A model generated the notes under the pieces. It did not search any database, was not told where the DNA came from, and worked only from the letters and a program-made list of their open reading frames with translations. From Bemisia tabaci (taxonomy: Eukaryota; Arthropoda; Insecta; Hemiptera; Aleyrodidae): a DNA stretch of 64,000 bases. The position numbers and the translations under genes were made by a program. The number at the start of each line of letters is the position of its first letter. Position 1 is the stretch's first letter. Positions 25,973 to 38,315 of this stretch are shown in pieces. The DNA lies in contig NC_092794.1 in the NCBI RefSeq assembly GCF_918797505.1, forward strand, positions 64,641,345-64,705,344, in the 5' to 3' direction.

Positions 25973-28900
25973 ATGCCGCAATCACTACTCCAAGAGAGGA
26001 AACTCAAAATTGCCGCTCAAGAGCTCGCTCACAGTAACTGTGACGTAGCGCATGCGCGTCAGAAAATTGGAGTCAAAGTAAGTGCCAACTGCCAAATTAG
26101 TTGTGGTTTTATGTTTTGTCATTACAATATTGTGCATTGTGAAATGGAAAGTTATGGATTCTGCTGGAGACTTTTTCATTGAAAGTAGGTAAGTGAACGA
26201 TTATTTGTTCTCTGACCACTGTTTTTTTTCTTCATGTGAAAGTTAGGAGCCTGATTTGACTCCAGCCATCGAGTTCGACCACGACTGCAACAAGTGGCAA
26301 CAACTTGTAACCAACCCCTATTTGAGTATTTGACCAATCGTCAATCGCCTGGCGGCCAGCTGGCGCCAGATGCAACCGGCGCGCGCATTTGTGCATCTGC
26401 TCGAAACACAAACAAAGCAAAGAATTCCAGGAGATCGGAAGAATTGATGAGAGTTCTAGAAGTCTCGATCGCATGCATTGTAACTGCATCCGACCGCGTC
26501 GCAGCTGCTGCATTGTTGTATTCTCATTCGCACCATCGCGTTAGTTTGCCTTTGCATTCTTCGCTCCGCTTTCTTTGTGCGGTGCGGAGTGCGGACCAGT
26601 GCAGAGGCAGACTGCTTCATTTCATCGCTTCCTCAGTGTTTCGCTTATTCCACTACTACAATTACTACGAAGTCTAGTTATTTTTCCATGACAAAGTCAA
26701 GTTTAGTGTCTGGTTAAGTACATATTTATCGCGTATTTTGGTCTTTCACTCCGTGCGCTATTCAAGAGGGCACTGTTTACCAGTCGTGTGAATTCATGAA
26801 TTACCCGTGACTCAACCCGAAACCACGATAGAATATTCATTTTTACCTTCGGAGTCTCGAAAAACTTCATTTGCCTCTCAATCATGGTGTACCTGGCTTC
26901 TGGTTCTGCTTCTGAACCTACATTTGAAGTTGACTTTACCCACTCTGGTAAGTTTTAGGCTAAGAAATTTCCTGTCTCTATTTTTCTCTCCTCAGTCCTC
27001 TCAAGCCTTGAAGGCTTGTCTCTTAGCAGAAGTTTTTGGAAGAACATTTTGATTCCTGACGAAAAGTTGCCTAGGTTTGCTGAGCAAGAATCCCAGGCAG
27101 CCCGCCTTTTAGGGGTAAAGAGACAAATAGGAGCTGCAATATGAATTGCCGGTGGAGTGGCACCCTCTAACAACTAGACGGCTGAGGGCTTTTTTTTTAT
27201 CCATGGAACGCGATAATAAGTAGCAATTCAGGCTGGTTCAACCAACCTCAGCCTACCTCGGAAGAGTGGTCCAAGCGTTCCACTGGAACACATGGCACGT
27301 ACCAATGGAACGCGATAAGAAAGTGATGCGTTCCGTTGCGGTCCACTGTGGTTTGGATAAAAAAAAAGCCCTATTGTTAGACACATTCACCTCGCTCACC
27401 CCCTGCCATTACGAGTCATCTCTGTTTGGCTGATCTGCAAAGGGCCCTCATGGATAAATACATGGGGCTCAGTTTCATCAAAAATATCTAATAGACAAGG
27501 AAACATTTGTATGTCAGGATTTGGGAAATCAATTTTCCAGATTATTTAAGCAGGTATATGGGTAATACATGATGCTTATGCTGTTTTCTGAAATCTCTGA
27601 CCTGTAGATACTTCTTTGTTTTTAATAAATGAGCTCTGCGTTATCTTCTGCAAGGGCCCTAGAAAGGGGTCACCAGGTGGATCAGTCATTCAGAGGCGCA
27701 ATAGTAGGGGGTGCCACTTGGCCCAATGGCCAGGGCCTGCGATACATATTGTGGCTCTTGTTTTCTCTTTGTTTAGGGGTGCCTAATTTTGGAGGGAAAA
27801 AGAAGAACGAGAAGAATGTTGGAGTTTCTTGCTTACCTTTTGTATTTTCCATCTGTAAATTCATCTTCCCGGTTCTCTTCAAAAATTTAGTTAAGTTAGT
27901 AGTACAAGATTATTTTCTCGCTTTAGTTTCGTATGAATGTGAGTGTGCCTGCCGCCCAACTGCCCCCCCCCCCCTTTTCTTCACACAACCGCTTCCTTTT
28001 TCTCGTATGTCTACACTTTTGAACCCTTGCGCCCCGCATGTGAGCTGCTATCATGCTAGGCTAGGCTTCTAGTACTTGCGAGTGAGATGGCGCCAGGTCC
28101 CGCCCGCTACGTCGAGAGCTTGCCGCTTCAGCACCGCATGGCTGTGCCAGATTGAGGACTTTGGTGAGCGCTTAGAGTGCTTATTTTTCCATTTTTACTA
28201 GTGCATTTTCTCTCTGTTGTGTAGAATCATCCCCATTTTCTCTCTTTATGGATTGGCTGCTTTGAGTTTGACGGATTCCACCTATACGCTATGTATGATA
28301 GCCCGGAGCTCGTCGTTCCGAGGTTGCCAGATTGCTTCGCTTTATTCTTCCTTCCTCTCTGTCCTATTCTTTTCTCCTTTCTTTTGCTCTGCTAGCTATT
28401 GGATTCCCCAACAATACCTCGAATCTCAACCGAGTGCTAACATTTTCAAGCATTATTGTGTGGTATGTAAAGACTCCAAACGGTGTGTACTGTAAGAATT
28501 CAAAGTCAACTTATTTTTTTGTATGTTTGCAGATAGAATTGCAAAAACTCCTGGCAGAAGAATTTACGAAACTGGATAAACAAACAGGAAAACTTTACAA
28601 GGAAAAAGCAGATGGTCTAAAAATAAAATATCAGACGAAAATTCGCAAATTTATGTGAGTTTTTCCAATTTTTTTTTGTGCAATAATTTATGGACCTTTT
28701 CTCATTAAATTATCTCCTATTATTTAGTATTGGTCAATCTTTACTTGACCACACTTTCAGCCACTGTAAATATTTCTTGAACATTTCCTTATTTCAAGAA
28801 TAATCTCTGAAAAACTTGCTAATAAACTTGTTTGAGAAACTGTACAGTAATAACTGACACACAAAATACCACCTGTTATCAATCTCAAAAAAAAGAAAAT

Positions 28901-31900
28901 AAAAAAAAAAAACTCCGGAGTAAGAATGCCGTATCACTGAACAATGAAGGAAAATCTTGCCTTTTCACCTGTCTAAGATTACTGTTGTTTATGAATGCTG
29001 CAATACTTATGTGGTTATTAAATGAGTTCGATTAACCTAGCAGCTATATGCTTACACCGGTGGTCGAATAGTTATCTTGTTACGCCTGCCCTAAATGAAT
29101 CAAAATATCTATACTTCTGCTCGCGATGAAAAGCGTATTTATCACAGATTGCAACGTTTCAGACCTCTCTTTCCGTTTTATATCAATCAATTTCTTATGA
29201 AAAGCCTCGCACTGATATTCTGAACATTTTTCAGTAATTTTCCCAAAAATTTCAAACACAATCACTTCTTGCATCCTTTTGGATTTTGTTTTAAATGAAA
29301 AACTGTCCGAGTCTTTGAAACGTTGAAATTCATGGCGCCTGGACCTACTTTTGCGGCCATTTTACGCTAAAATTTTTAGCGGCGTGCAAGCCAAGGCAGG
29401 GAGAGCGCACGGGACCCGAGTAATTGTTGGAGTGTGGCGCGCCTTCAATCCGGCTGGCAGCAACATGCTTACACCCGTGGTCGAATAGTCGTATCACTGC
29501 GCCTGCCGTGAATGAGTTGAAATATCCATTCCTGCACACGTAAGAGAGCGTATTTAGCTCCGACTGCAACGTTGCAGACCTCAACTAATGTCTTATTTTT
29601 AATCATTCTTGTTACGAAAGGCAAATACAGTTTTTCTCAAGAATTTCCGCGGATTTTCTTCAGTCGCCGGAAATTTTGACGCAATATTTTCGCTCGTTTC
29701 ATACCTCATTCTAAAAAAATGAATTTAATAAACCCGATCCGAGATTCTGAATCGTTACAATTCAGGGATACACTTTCACTCAAATTGTGGTAAAAACGGG
29801 ACAGAGAGTCAAGGATAATGACGTGCAGTCCTCCCTTTGCGGCGATTTTAGCAGCGCGCCAGCTAGGGAGATCGCACGGGACGGGACCCGAGTAACTGCT
29901 GGAGTGTGGCCTGTGGCGCGCCTTCAATCCGGCTGGCAGCAACGTGCTTACACCCGTGGTCGAATAGTCTTATCACTGCGCCTGCCGTGAATGAGTTGAA
30001 ATATCCATTCCTGCACACGTAAGAGAGCGTATTTAGCTCCGACTGCAACGTTGCAGACCTCAACTAATGTCTTATTTTTAATCATTCTTGTTACGAAAGG
30101 CAAATACAGTTTTTCTCAAGACTTTCCGCGGATTTTCTTCAGTCGCCGGAAATTTTGACGCAATATTTTCGCTCGTTTCATACCTCATTCTAAAAAAATG
30201 AATTTAATAAACCCGATCCGAGATTCTGAATCGTTACAATTCAGGGATACACTTTCACTCAAATTGTGGTAAAAACGGGACAGAGAGTCAAGGATAATGA
30301 CGTGCAGTCCTCCCTTTGCGGCGATTTTAGCAGCGCGCCAGCCAGGGAGATCGCACGGGACGGGACCCGAGTAATTGCTGGAGTGTGGCGCGCCTTCAAT
30401 CCGGCTGGCAGCAACATGCTTACACCCGTGGTCGAATAGTCTTATCACTGCGCCTGCCGTGAATGAGTTGAAATATCCATTCCTGCACACGTAAGAGAGC
30501 GTATTTAGCTCCGACTGCAACGTTGCAGACCTCAACTAATGTCTTATTTTTAATCATTCTTGTTACGAAAGGCAAATACAGTTTTTCTCAAGAATTTCCG
30601 CGGATTTTCTTCAGTCGCCGGAAATTTTGACGCAATATTTTCGCTCGTTTCATACCTCATTCTAAAAAAATGAATTTAATAAACCCGATCCGAGATTCTG
30701 AATCGTTACAATTCAGGGATACACTTTCACTCAAATTGTGGTAAAAACGGGACAGAGAGTCAAGGATAATGACGTGCAGTCCTCCCTTTGCGGCGATTTT
30801 AGCAGCGCGCCAGCCAGGGAGATCGCACGGGACGGGACCCGAGTAATTGCTGGAGTGTGGCGCGCCTTCAATCCGGCTGGCAGCAACATGCTTACACCCG
30901 TGGTCGAATAGTCGTATCACTGCGCCTGCCGTGAATGAGTTGAAATATCCATTCCTGCACTCGTAAGAGAGCGTATTTAGCTCCGACTGCAACGTTGCAG
31001 ACCTCAACTAATGTCTTATTTTTAATCATTCTTGTTACGAAAGGCAAATACAGTTTTTCTCAAGAATTTCCGCGGATTTTCTTCAGTCGCCGGAAATTTT
31101 GACGCAATATTTTCGCTCGTTTCATACCTCATTCTAAAAAAATGAATTTAATAAACCCGATCCGAGATTCTGAATCGTTACAATTCAGGGATACACTTTC
31201 ACTCAAATTGTGGTAAAAACGGGACAGAGAGTCAAGGATAAAGACGTGCAGTCCTCCCTTTGCGGCGATTTTAGCAGCGCGCCAGCCAGGGAGATCGCAC
31301 GGGACGGGACCCGAGTAATTGCTGGAGTGTGGCCTGTGGCGCGCCTTCAATCCGGCTGGCAGCAACGTGCTTACACCCGTGGTCGAATAGTATTATCACT
31401 GCGCCTGCCGTGAATGAGTTGAAATATCCATTCCTGCACACGTAAGAGAGCGTATTTAGCTCCGACTGCAACGTTGCAGACCTCAACTAATGTCTTATTT
31501 TTAATCATTCTTGTTACGAAAGGCAAATACAGTTTTTCTCAAGAATTTCCGCGGATTTTCTTCAGTCGCCGGAAATTTTGACGCAATATTTTCGCTCGTT
31601 TCATACCTCATTTTAAAAAAATGAATTTAATAAACCCGATCCGAGATTCTGAATCGTTACAATTCAGGGATACACTTTCACTCAAATTGTGGTAAAAACG
31701 GGACAGAGAGTCAAGGATAATGACGTGCAGTCCTCCCTTTGCGGCGATTTTAGCAGCGCGCCAGCCAGGGAGATCGCACGGGACGGGACCCGAGTAATTG
31801 CTGGAGTGTGGCGCGCCTTCAATCCGGCTGGCAGCAACATGCTTACACCCGTGGTCGAATAGTCGTATCACTGCGCCTGCCGTGAATGAGTTGAAATATC

Positions 31901-34059
31901 CATTCCTGCACTCGTAAGAGAGCGTATTTAGCTCCGACTGCAACGTTGCAGACCTCAACTAATGTCTTATTTTTAATCATTCTTGTTACGAAAGGCAAAT
32001 ACAGTTTTTCTAAAGACTTTCCGCGGATTTTCTTCAGTCGCCGGAAATTTTGACGCAATATTTTCGCTCGTTTCATACCTCATTTTAAAAAAATGAATTT
32101 AATAAACCCGATCCGAGATTCTGAATCGTTACAATTCAGGGATACACTTTCACTCAAATTGTGGTAAAAACGGGACAGAGAGTCAAGGATAATGACGTGC
32201 AGTCCTCCCTTTGCGGCGATTTTAGCAGCGCGCCAGCCAGGGAGATCGCACGGGACGGGACCCGAGTAATTGCTGGAGTGTGGCGCGCCTTCAATCCGGC
32301 TGGCAGCAACATGCTTACACCCGTGGTCGAATAGTCGTATCACTGCGCCTGCCGTGAATGAGTTGAAATATCCATTCCTGCACTCGTAAGAGAGCGTATT
32401 TAGCTCCGACTGCAACGTTGCAGACCTCAACTAATGTCTTATTTTTAATCATTCTTGTTACGAAAGGCAAATACAGTTTTTCTCAAGAATTTCCGCGGAT
32501 TTTCTTCAGTCGCCGGAAATTTTGACGCAATATTTTCGCTCGTTTCATACCTCATTTAAAAAAATGAATTTAATAAACCCGATCCGAGATTCTGAATCGT
32601 TACAATTCAGGGATACACTTTCACTCAAATTGTGGTAAAAACGGGACAGAGAGTCAAGGATAATGACGTGCAGTCCTCCCTTTGCGGCGATTTTAGCAGC
32701 GCGCCAGCCAGGGAGATCGCACGGGACGGGACCCGAGTATTTGCTGGAGTGTGGCACGCCTTCAATCCGGCTGGCAGCAACATGCTTACACCCGTGGTCG
32801 AATAGTCGTATCACTGCGCCAGCCGCAAATGAGTTCAAAAAAAAAAAAAAAAAATTATAATCATGATTTGTTATTCCTTATAATACAAGTTAATAATCAT
32901 TGAACATTAAATTTGAAAAGCAATACCAATAATAGAAAATTAGAGAAACTACAACAAAATATAGAAGTTGATAAGAAAATAGAAGAACTGAGATGAAAAA
33001 TTAATGGGTATACAAGTATATGAAAAAGAAGAAAAAATTATAAATTTATAACTCCATTAAAGAAAGACTCACGAACATTCTAGAAAAACTGTACAAAAAA
33101 CTTTAGAGAAATTACTTACTTCAGAGTTTAAGCCTATTTTTTGTTTTGAATATTTTTTAATAGTGCTGCGATAGAAACAGCAGTGAGTCCTGAATCTTCA
33201 GGTACCTTGTTCAACTGTTTCCGATTGAAGCGCAGTGAGGAATGTTGGTTTATTGTTCGAACTTTTAAAACCGATGATCACTTAGCTTAGGGGTGCTAAA
33301 TCTGTCCAACTTATTACCTATTTGTACAAGTAAACTAATGGCGCATAAGCTGTTTTTATAATAAAATAGAAGTAGTAGTTTCTGATTTATAAATGAAGTC
33401 CAATTGACGTCGTACTTTGATTTTTTTTTCTAATCACCATCGCAGCCCTAGTGCTTTAAAACTTTTTTACATCTGTGTCAATTTTAGAATTTTAGGTTTG
33501 AAAGCATCATTTTAATGTACTTTTTTTTTTTTATAAATCCCTATTTTCAAACTGTGCCTCCTGAAATGCTAGAAAATTTATTTTATTTTCACCCCAGTCA
33601 TCTTGCTCTTTTCTATAAGTAAAATGGAGGCTGCCAATACTTTGCTCCTTTTTCTGTAATTTTCTAACATTTGAACTTATTGACAAGTGGTAAAAAAATC
33701 AAAGTTCCGGTGTGTATTTTTAACATTTTAAAAGAGCAAGTTTGAGCCAGTGCTCTATAAGTTTTAGTGAAGAGAAAGCGTTGAAGGAAGCATGTTATGA
33801 GGATACAGGACTGAGGGGGTTGTTGAAAATCAAGGAATCATGTATTCATTTATTTCAGTGAATTAATTTTTAACTATCTTGTATCAACAGGTTGTTTAAT
33901 CGGGAATCCTGTTACTGTCTGTTCAGGATAAACCATCTGAACTCAGATGAGCTAATTATTCGCGTTGAAGAGCGGCCTGACAGCAGTGATGAAATGATGT
34001 CAAAGCTCTGCGGCCAAAAATGTGACAGGAAGAGCCGTTTTTGGTTGACCACCTATTGA
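25973..34059 (+). CDS. Putative three-exon gene of unknown function
   Basis: Candidate exons are 25973-26077 (ATG start, donor GTAAGT), 28533-28654 (acceptor TTTGCAG, donor GTGAGT) and 33891-34059 (acceptor ATCAACAG). Their phases agree: exon 1 ends on a codon boundary, exon 2 starts on one and ends with two bases, and exon 3 supplies the third. The product would be 131 aa, basic in exon 2 with alternating Lys/Tyr (KLYKEKADGLKIKYQTK) and acidic later (VEERPDSSDEMM). Exon 2 faintly recalls the end of an HMG box but I do not claim it. The second intron (5.2 kb) contains the tandem array. A coherent frame continues beyond the stop one base out of register (next entry), so the gene may be broken or the assembly may have an indel. 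Confidence 0.35.
27185..27372. mobile_element. Short MITE, AGGGCTTTTTTTTTATCCA ends
   Basis: 188 bp with 19-bp inverted termini (AGGGCTTTTTTTTTATCCA at the left, complement at the right). The body contains GC-richer words such as GGAACGCGATAA. No coding content and no clear target duplication. Confidence 0.6.
29049..32838. repeat. Tandem array of ~472-bp units
   Basis: The marker CTTACACCCGTGGTCG recurs at 29468, 29947, 30419, 30891, 31370, 31842, 32314 and 32785, giving spacings of 479, 472, 472, 479, 472, 472 and 471 bp. A strongly diverged partial unit precedes it from about 29049 to 29345. The 479-bp variants carry an extra GCCTGTG near the GGCGCGCC site. Internal units are almost identical, which indicates recent amplification or homogenisation. 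The array ends abruptly at an A-run (about 32838-32855). On the minus strand most units keep a 116-codon open frame starting MRSATLQSEL. Because 472 is not a multiple of three it cannot read through, and I treat it as non-coding. Confidence 0.9.
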
Positions 34060-35686
34060 GCGTCCCAAAGTTAATGAAGATGGTATGTATCCATGTATTT
34101 CTTGCTTTGAAGATAACAAGGAGAATCCCGATCCTGATCCAGAACCGAAGTATGTGTTAATCATGACCTTGGCACATCAAAATTGGTTGTTTCAATTGGA
34201 GCAGAGTGAAAAATCATGACAGAAGTTGAATTAAGTATGTTGCATCACTGTTAAACAATTTTAACGAATAACTTGTCATGATCTTCGCTTTAATTGGTTC
34301 TTACAAAGATTGCATGTAAATCAAACTACAGAAATTCATCATTAATTGTTCCACCTACAAATTTGTAATTTCCAAAAAATTGCCTCATTTGTATACAACA
34401 GCAATGTTGGTCTCCAGATCTACTTTACTTCTGCAATTCATTTCATTGTCTCAAGAAGAGATCTCAAAATCCCTTTTTCCTTGCCTTACATCAGTGATCG
34501 TTCAAATTAGCATTAACAACCTTGAAGTGCAGTAGCATATATACCCTTATAAAACCCCTGGCAGGAAGTTCCCTTGCGAGGGGTGCATAATTAATGAGCT
34601 TTGGTTACAAGGGGTGTGACGGGTGGATAGGTATTTATGCTACATACTTAATTATCAAAGTGGAGTGTATCTTTTACAAGTGATAGTTTTCTATGAATTT
34701 TTAAATTGAATGATTACTGGAATTATCACTTATTGTCACTCACACCTACAAAAATCGAAATTGACTGATAGAATTGAAAAAAGTTGCTCCGTCTCTTTCT
34801 AGAAGTTTGGAAATTAACAAGAGTAAAAATAGTAATAATTGAGAGTAATAGTTGATCGGAACAATGTAAAGTTGTGAGATACTTATTTCAATGTTTGTAG
34901 TCTGATAAAGACTAATACTTTTTTCTCTGTGAATTTTGTAATATTGAGAGAGAATTTTAAGATTGGAATTGATGAGACTAAATGAACTGTATGCGTGAGC
35001 GCTCTATTTTGGATATCAATGAATTATTTCAATATTTAGAGTCAAAGACTAATATTTTTTTTTTCTCTTTGTTTCTTATTATTGATCATCAAGAGAATAT
35101 TAAGATTTGAATCGATGAGACTGAATGATTTCTTTCTCTTTTTTTCTTTTTTCTTTTTTAAGGCAAAATTATGGAAGAGAAAAATAGATATAATAATAAT
35201 TGTCGTCATCGTTTATAACTAGCAACCCTATCCCTCCGTTCATCTATGAGAAGAAATAATTTTATGAAATGAGATTAAAGAGACGTTAACGGGATATATC
35301 TAGATGCAGAATTTCTAGAACTCAATGTTGAATGATGAACGGACTGAAAAAAATATTGATTTTAGAATTCAATATCGAGTGGTAGAAAGTGGCATCTTAG
35401 ACTATCACGAGAATTCTCAGCAAAGAAAAATCAGGAAAAGGATAAGACGTAGAGTTCAGAATATGAAAATGTTTATTTCCCTATAAGAGTGAATCTAAGC
35501 CCTGCCTATGTTTGGGACCGAAGTTTTACATGAAAATAATGAGGGTAAATTTGATACAATTCAGATCTTACGAGCTAATGAAAAAAAAAGATGTAATTTA
35601 CATACTATCACTTAAAATTAGAGATACTTAAAAATTCAGAATTAAAGAAAAAATATTTATGTGAGAAAAAATATAGAAAGAGCTTG
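32856..35686. other. AT-rich stretch without a recognised gene
   Basis: Apart from the putative exon at 33891-34219 I see only low-complexity AT-rich DNA. No inverted-repeat element with clear ends was found. Confidence 0.4.
34049..34219 (+). pseudogene. Frameshifted continuation of the putative exon 3
   Basis: Immediately downstream, in the +1 frame, an open stretch reads through codons including ERPKVNEDG, CFEDNKENPDPDPEPKY and a final LEQSEKS before TGA at 34217-34219. The frame is closed by TGA at 34046-34048, and the upstream exon frame closes at 34057-34059, so any shift must lie within about ten bases. This tight handover suggests a single coding exon with a one-base indel. A strong donor-like GTATGT at 34083 is an alternative exon end. 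Confidence 0.35.
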
Positions 35687-36205
35687 TCATTGTAAATCCT
35701 CGGGTTTTTCAGGCTGAAATTTTTGAAAACGAGACATATACTTTATCAGACCTGGCACAGTCCCATAGTCGGATATAAAATTTAGAAGCATGTAGTGCAA
35801 GTGATTGTATTTTTGAGTAAACGCTACGAGATCGAGCCGAAAATGTGCAAATAAGAGTTCAGACAATTCATCATCAGTGACTGGCTCGGGTGAGATTTTG
35901 TATTTACCTTTACTAACATTATCTAGAAAAATCGATTCTAATTCTTGGTTGACTTGGATCTCACTTGTTTCTCTTTCTAAAAAATATAAGAGAGAAACCA
36001 ACTGATGTGGAAGCTTTTTGAGATGAAAGTACGTGAGGGTTCTAGCACGATCACCCTCTAAATATTTACAAAGAATGTACATGATAGGTTTGTCGTATGC
36101 TTTTTGGATTTTTTTAACAAACATTTCGGCTTCAGCGACGGCATCTTTCCAATTGTCAGCGGTTACATCATCAAAGTTGAGTTTTAAAACTTGAACATGT
36201 GACAT
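35687..36205 (-). CDS. Hypothetical 172-aa protein, intact orphan ORF
   Basis: An uninterrupted minus-strand frame opens with ATG (36203-36205) and ends in QPEKPEDLQ followed by a stop. The predicted protein is mostly helical, with alternating acidic and hydrophobic residues (NWKDAVAEAEMFVKKI, PVTDDELSELLFAHF) and no signal peptide, membrane segment or Cys cluster. I recognise no family. It lies on the same strand as the broken viral-type polymerase, about 2.4 kb beyond its 3' end. It may be an accessory gene of that element, or a host gene. Intactness amid decayed neighbours is notable. Confidence 0.6.
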   Translation of the reverse strand: MSHVQVLKLNFDDVTADNWKDAVAEAEMFVKKIQKAYDKPIMYILCKYLEGDRARTLTYFHLKKLPHQLVSLLYFLERETSEIQVNQELESIFLDNVSKGKYKISPEPVTDDELSELLFAHFRLDLVAFTQKYNHLHYMLLNFISDYGTVPGLIKYMSRFQKFQPEKPEDLQ

Positions 36206-36272
36206 TTTGAATAGAGCAAAAATCTAAATCTGAGGGAACGACTTTATTTTTCGGTTATCGAAAGAACTCCAG

Positions 36273-36390
36273 GACCGTCTATTGTATCTAGTTAAAGACC
36301 TCAAGGCCTGAAAGTTTACAAGTACATACATACGTCGGACCCCTATCCGTCTCTTGTATCTAGTTAAAGACCTCAACGTCAGGAGTCCAG
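36273..36390. repeat. Pair of ~70-bp direct repeats
   Basis: TTGTATCTAGTTAAAGACCT occurs at about 36284 and again at about 36354 with similar flanks (CGTCTATTG and CGTCTCTTG). The repeat lies just upstream of the 172-aa ORF start, on its 5' side. It could be a promoter duplication or neutral. Confidence 0.5.
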
Positions 36391-36571
36391 AACACACACA
36401 TACACGCACGGAGAGTGGAAAAGGAGGGAGAGAATGGAGAGGAAATACGTTCCCACAGGAAAATAGAAATTCACAATTCAAAAACCACCGGGGACGTGAA
36501 CACCGGTATTGTCTTCAATAATGGAGTTAAAAATGAATGACTTACAAGAAAGTTGTAGTTGCGTAAAAATG

Positions 36572-36592
36572 ATTCGATCATCATGATCGAAT
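36572..36592. repeat. Perfect palindrome ATTCGATCAT-C-ATGATCGAAT
   Basis: Ten-base arms surround a single C. It sits between the orphan ORF and the hairpin array. It could be a protein-binding site or chance. Confidence 0.6.
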
Positions 36593-37171
36593 TTTACATC
36601 AAGAATTGAAAAATTTTCAAGAAAAAGTCGATTTTTTACACATTTTTCGTCGTTAAATAAAGGTGAAGAAAGAATAATAATATGAGAAGAAACTTGGCAG
36701 CGTAGATATACTCATTAGATAATAATCTGAAAACGGTCACAGCTAAGAAAAAAGGGGGGACGAACATTTGAGTGTTGTCAACTGTTCTCCGAAAAATTAG
36801 ATTTTCAGAGTAGAATTCAAGCAACTCGTATTATGAGTTCAAAAAAAAAAAATAATAAAAATTCATGTAAAATAAATTCAATTTTTCTTTCCTATTTCAA
36901 AATTAAGTATTTCTCAGAAGAATTTTTTCTCAACACTAAAATGTTCATACTACGTTTTTCCTTAGCAGGCCAATTCAAGGATGCAGTAAGGAAACGATCG
37001 GTGAAATAAATAAAAATAACACGATTCTGATCTCGTTATGCAAATAGATGTATATCATTTTTCTGAAAATTAAAGTATTAATTTTTTTCTTCTGTTTTGA
37101 AACAAAAACTGACTGTTCCGTATTGGCTATATTTTAGATTAGCATTGCAGCTGAAATTGAGAGCAAGTAGT

Positions 37172-38007
37172 TTAGCTTTCAGCCGATAGATCGCGTTGAG
37201 ATCGCCGGCCTGAGAGCTAATAATTTTGTACTTTTTTCCTCATTGATTTTGCTCAAATGAAGCCCTCTTTCCTGAACCTTGCTACTAGCCAGATAGATTG
37301 TTAGCATTTGTGACTAAGTAGCCTTTGATTTATTGTGTATTGTATTGTTAGCACTAAGTTGTTCATTTTATTCGCGAGAATTGGCGAGCTTTAGTTTTTG
37401 GTTGCCCGGCCACTGATTCCTCCTAATCAGTGTCTCTGGGACGAGTTACGTAGAGCGAGAATCCCAACCTGGCGATAGATAGATTACAGACAAGTTGCGT
37501 CTATTTAGCTATTGTCACCTCTTTTGAAGAGAGGCCCGGACCGGACACTGTTGCCTGAGCACGTGCTCCGTGTTTCGTCAGATTTTTTGTGATCAACCTT
37601 GGAGTCCTCAAGCCAAAGCTAAAAAGGCATGTTGAGCCTATGGTTTTGAATCTATGAGCCAACTCCTCGGTGTGATCTTTTGTTGAGTCAATCTTCGAGA
37701 GACCCTTAAGACAAGACTAAAAAGGCTTGTTGCGCCTAAGGTCTTGAACCTATAAGGGATCACCTCAAGTGCGGCTAAAACCCCCCCTTTTTTGAATGCT
37801 CGCGAATTCTCGCGAGTGTTAACAGGTGAACCACGTTGCGGTCACCTATAGCCGATTTTTTGTATTGAGCTGCTAAGAAGAGAGCTTAAGTCCAGATAGC
37901 CTTGTTGCGGTTTCTGGCACTTATTTTGAGTTCTTATTCGTCTTACTCTGGGGAAGGAAAATTCGTGTCTTGAAGTTTAGTCAGACTGCCATGTTGCGGC
38001 ATCTGAC
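37172..38007 (+). ncRNA. Array of seven hairpins with a shared NNGTTG(C/A) heptaloop
   Basis: Seven hairpins present a seven-base loop closed by C-G. Loop positions: 37193-37199 GCGTTGA, 37492-37498 AAGTTGC, 37629-37635 ATGTTGA, 37727-37733 TTGTTGC, 37833-37839 ACGTTGC, 37902-37908 TTGTTGC, 37991-37997 ATGTTGC. The stems next to the loops differ yet pair: GATC/GATC, AGAC/GTCT, AGGC/GCCT twice, ACC/GGT, AGCC/GGTT and TGCC/GGCA. Several extend further. The first has TTAGCTTTCAG against CTGAGAGCTAA. The third spans 37591-37677 with GATCA/TGATC, ACC/GGT, GGAGT/ACTCC and CTCA/TGAG. The fourth adds CAAGAC/GTCTTG and CCCTTA/TAAGGG. Several extra pairs are G-T wobbles that hold only for a + strand RNA. 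No long open frame overlaps. The whole looks like a structured RNA; its function and transcription are unknown. Confidence 0.6.
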
Positions 38008-38315
38008 CCCAATGTCTTTAGTTTTTTCGGGTCGAGTGTTGCAACTATGATGATATACAATTTGATTAGTTTCGCTCTTCAATGCTACTGCAGCTAGAAG
38101 CAGCTTTTGTTCGTTGTTTTATTCTGAGTTGCAACCTCACCCATCTTATTGATTTTTGATCAATTTTGATTTAGGTTCTTATCGAACACTGACAAAATAT
38201 TACATTACATAATCTGAAGTCCTTAAATAATACAATTACAAAAGAGAACCTGATCGAAAAAAAGGAACAAATATTTATCGGAAATTAAATGAGTAGAATA
38301 ATTTTCATCAAAACA

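Noticed and set aside
28533..28654. HMG-box identity for the second putative exon
   Set aside because: Only a weak spacing similarity in one helix; the rest of the box is not found.
29863..32838. Repeated 116-codon frames as a tandem gene family
   Set aside because: The unit length is not a multiple of three, there are no splice or promoter signals, and the frame is shared only because the DNA units are nearly identical.
29049..32838. CRISPR array
   Set aside because: Units are long, contiguous and lack unique spacers; the genome is eukaryotic.
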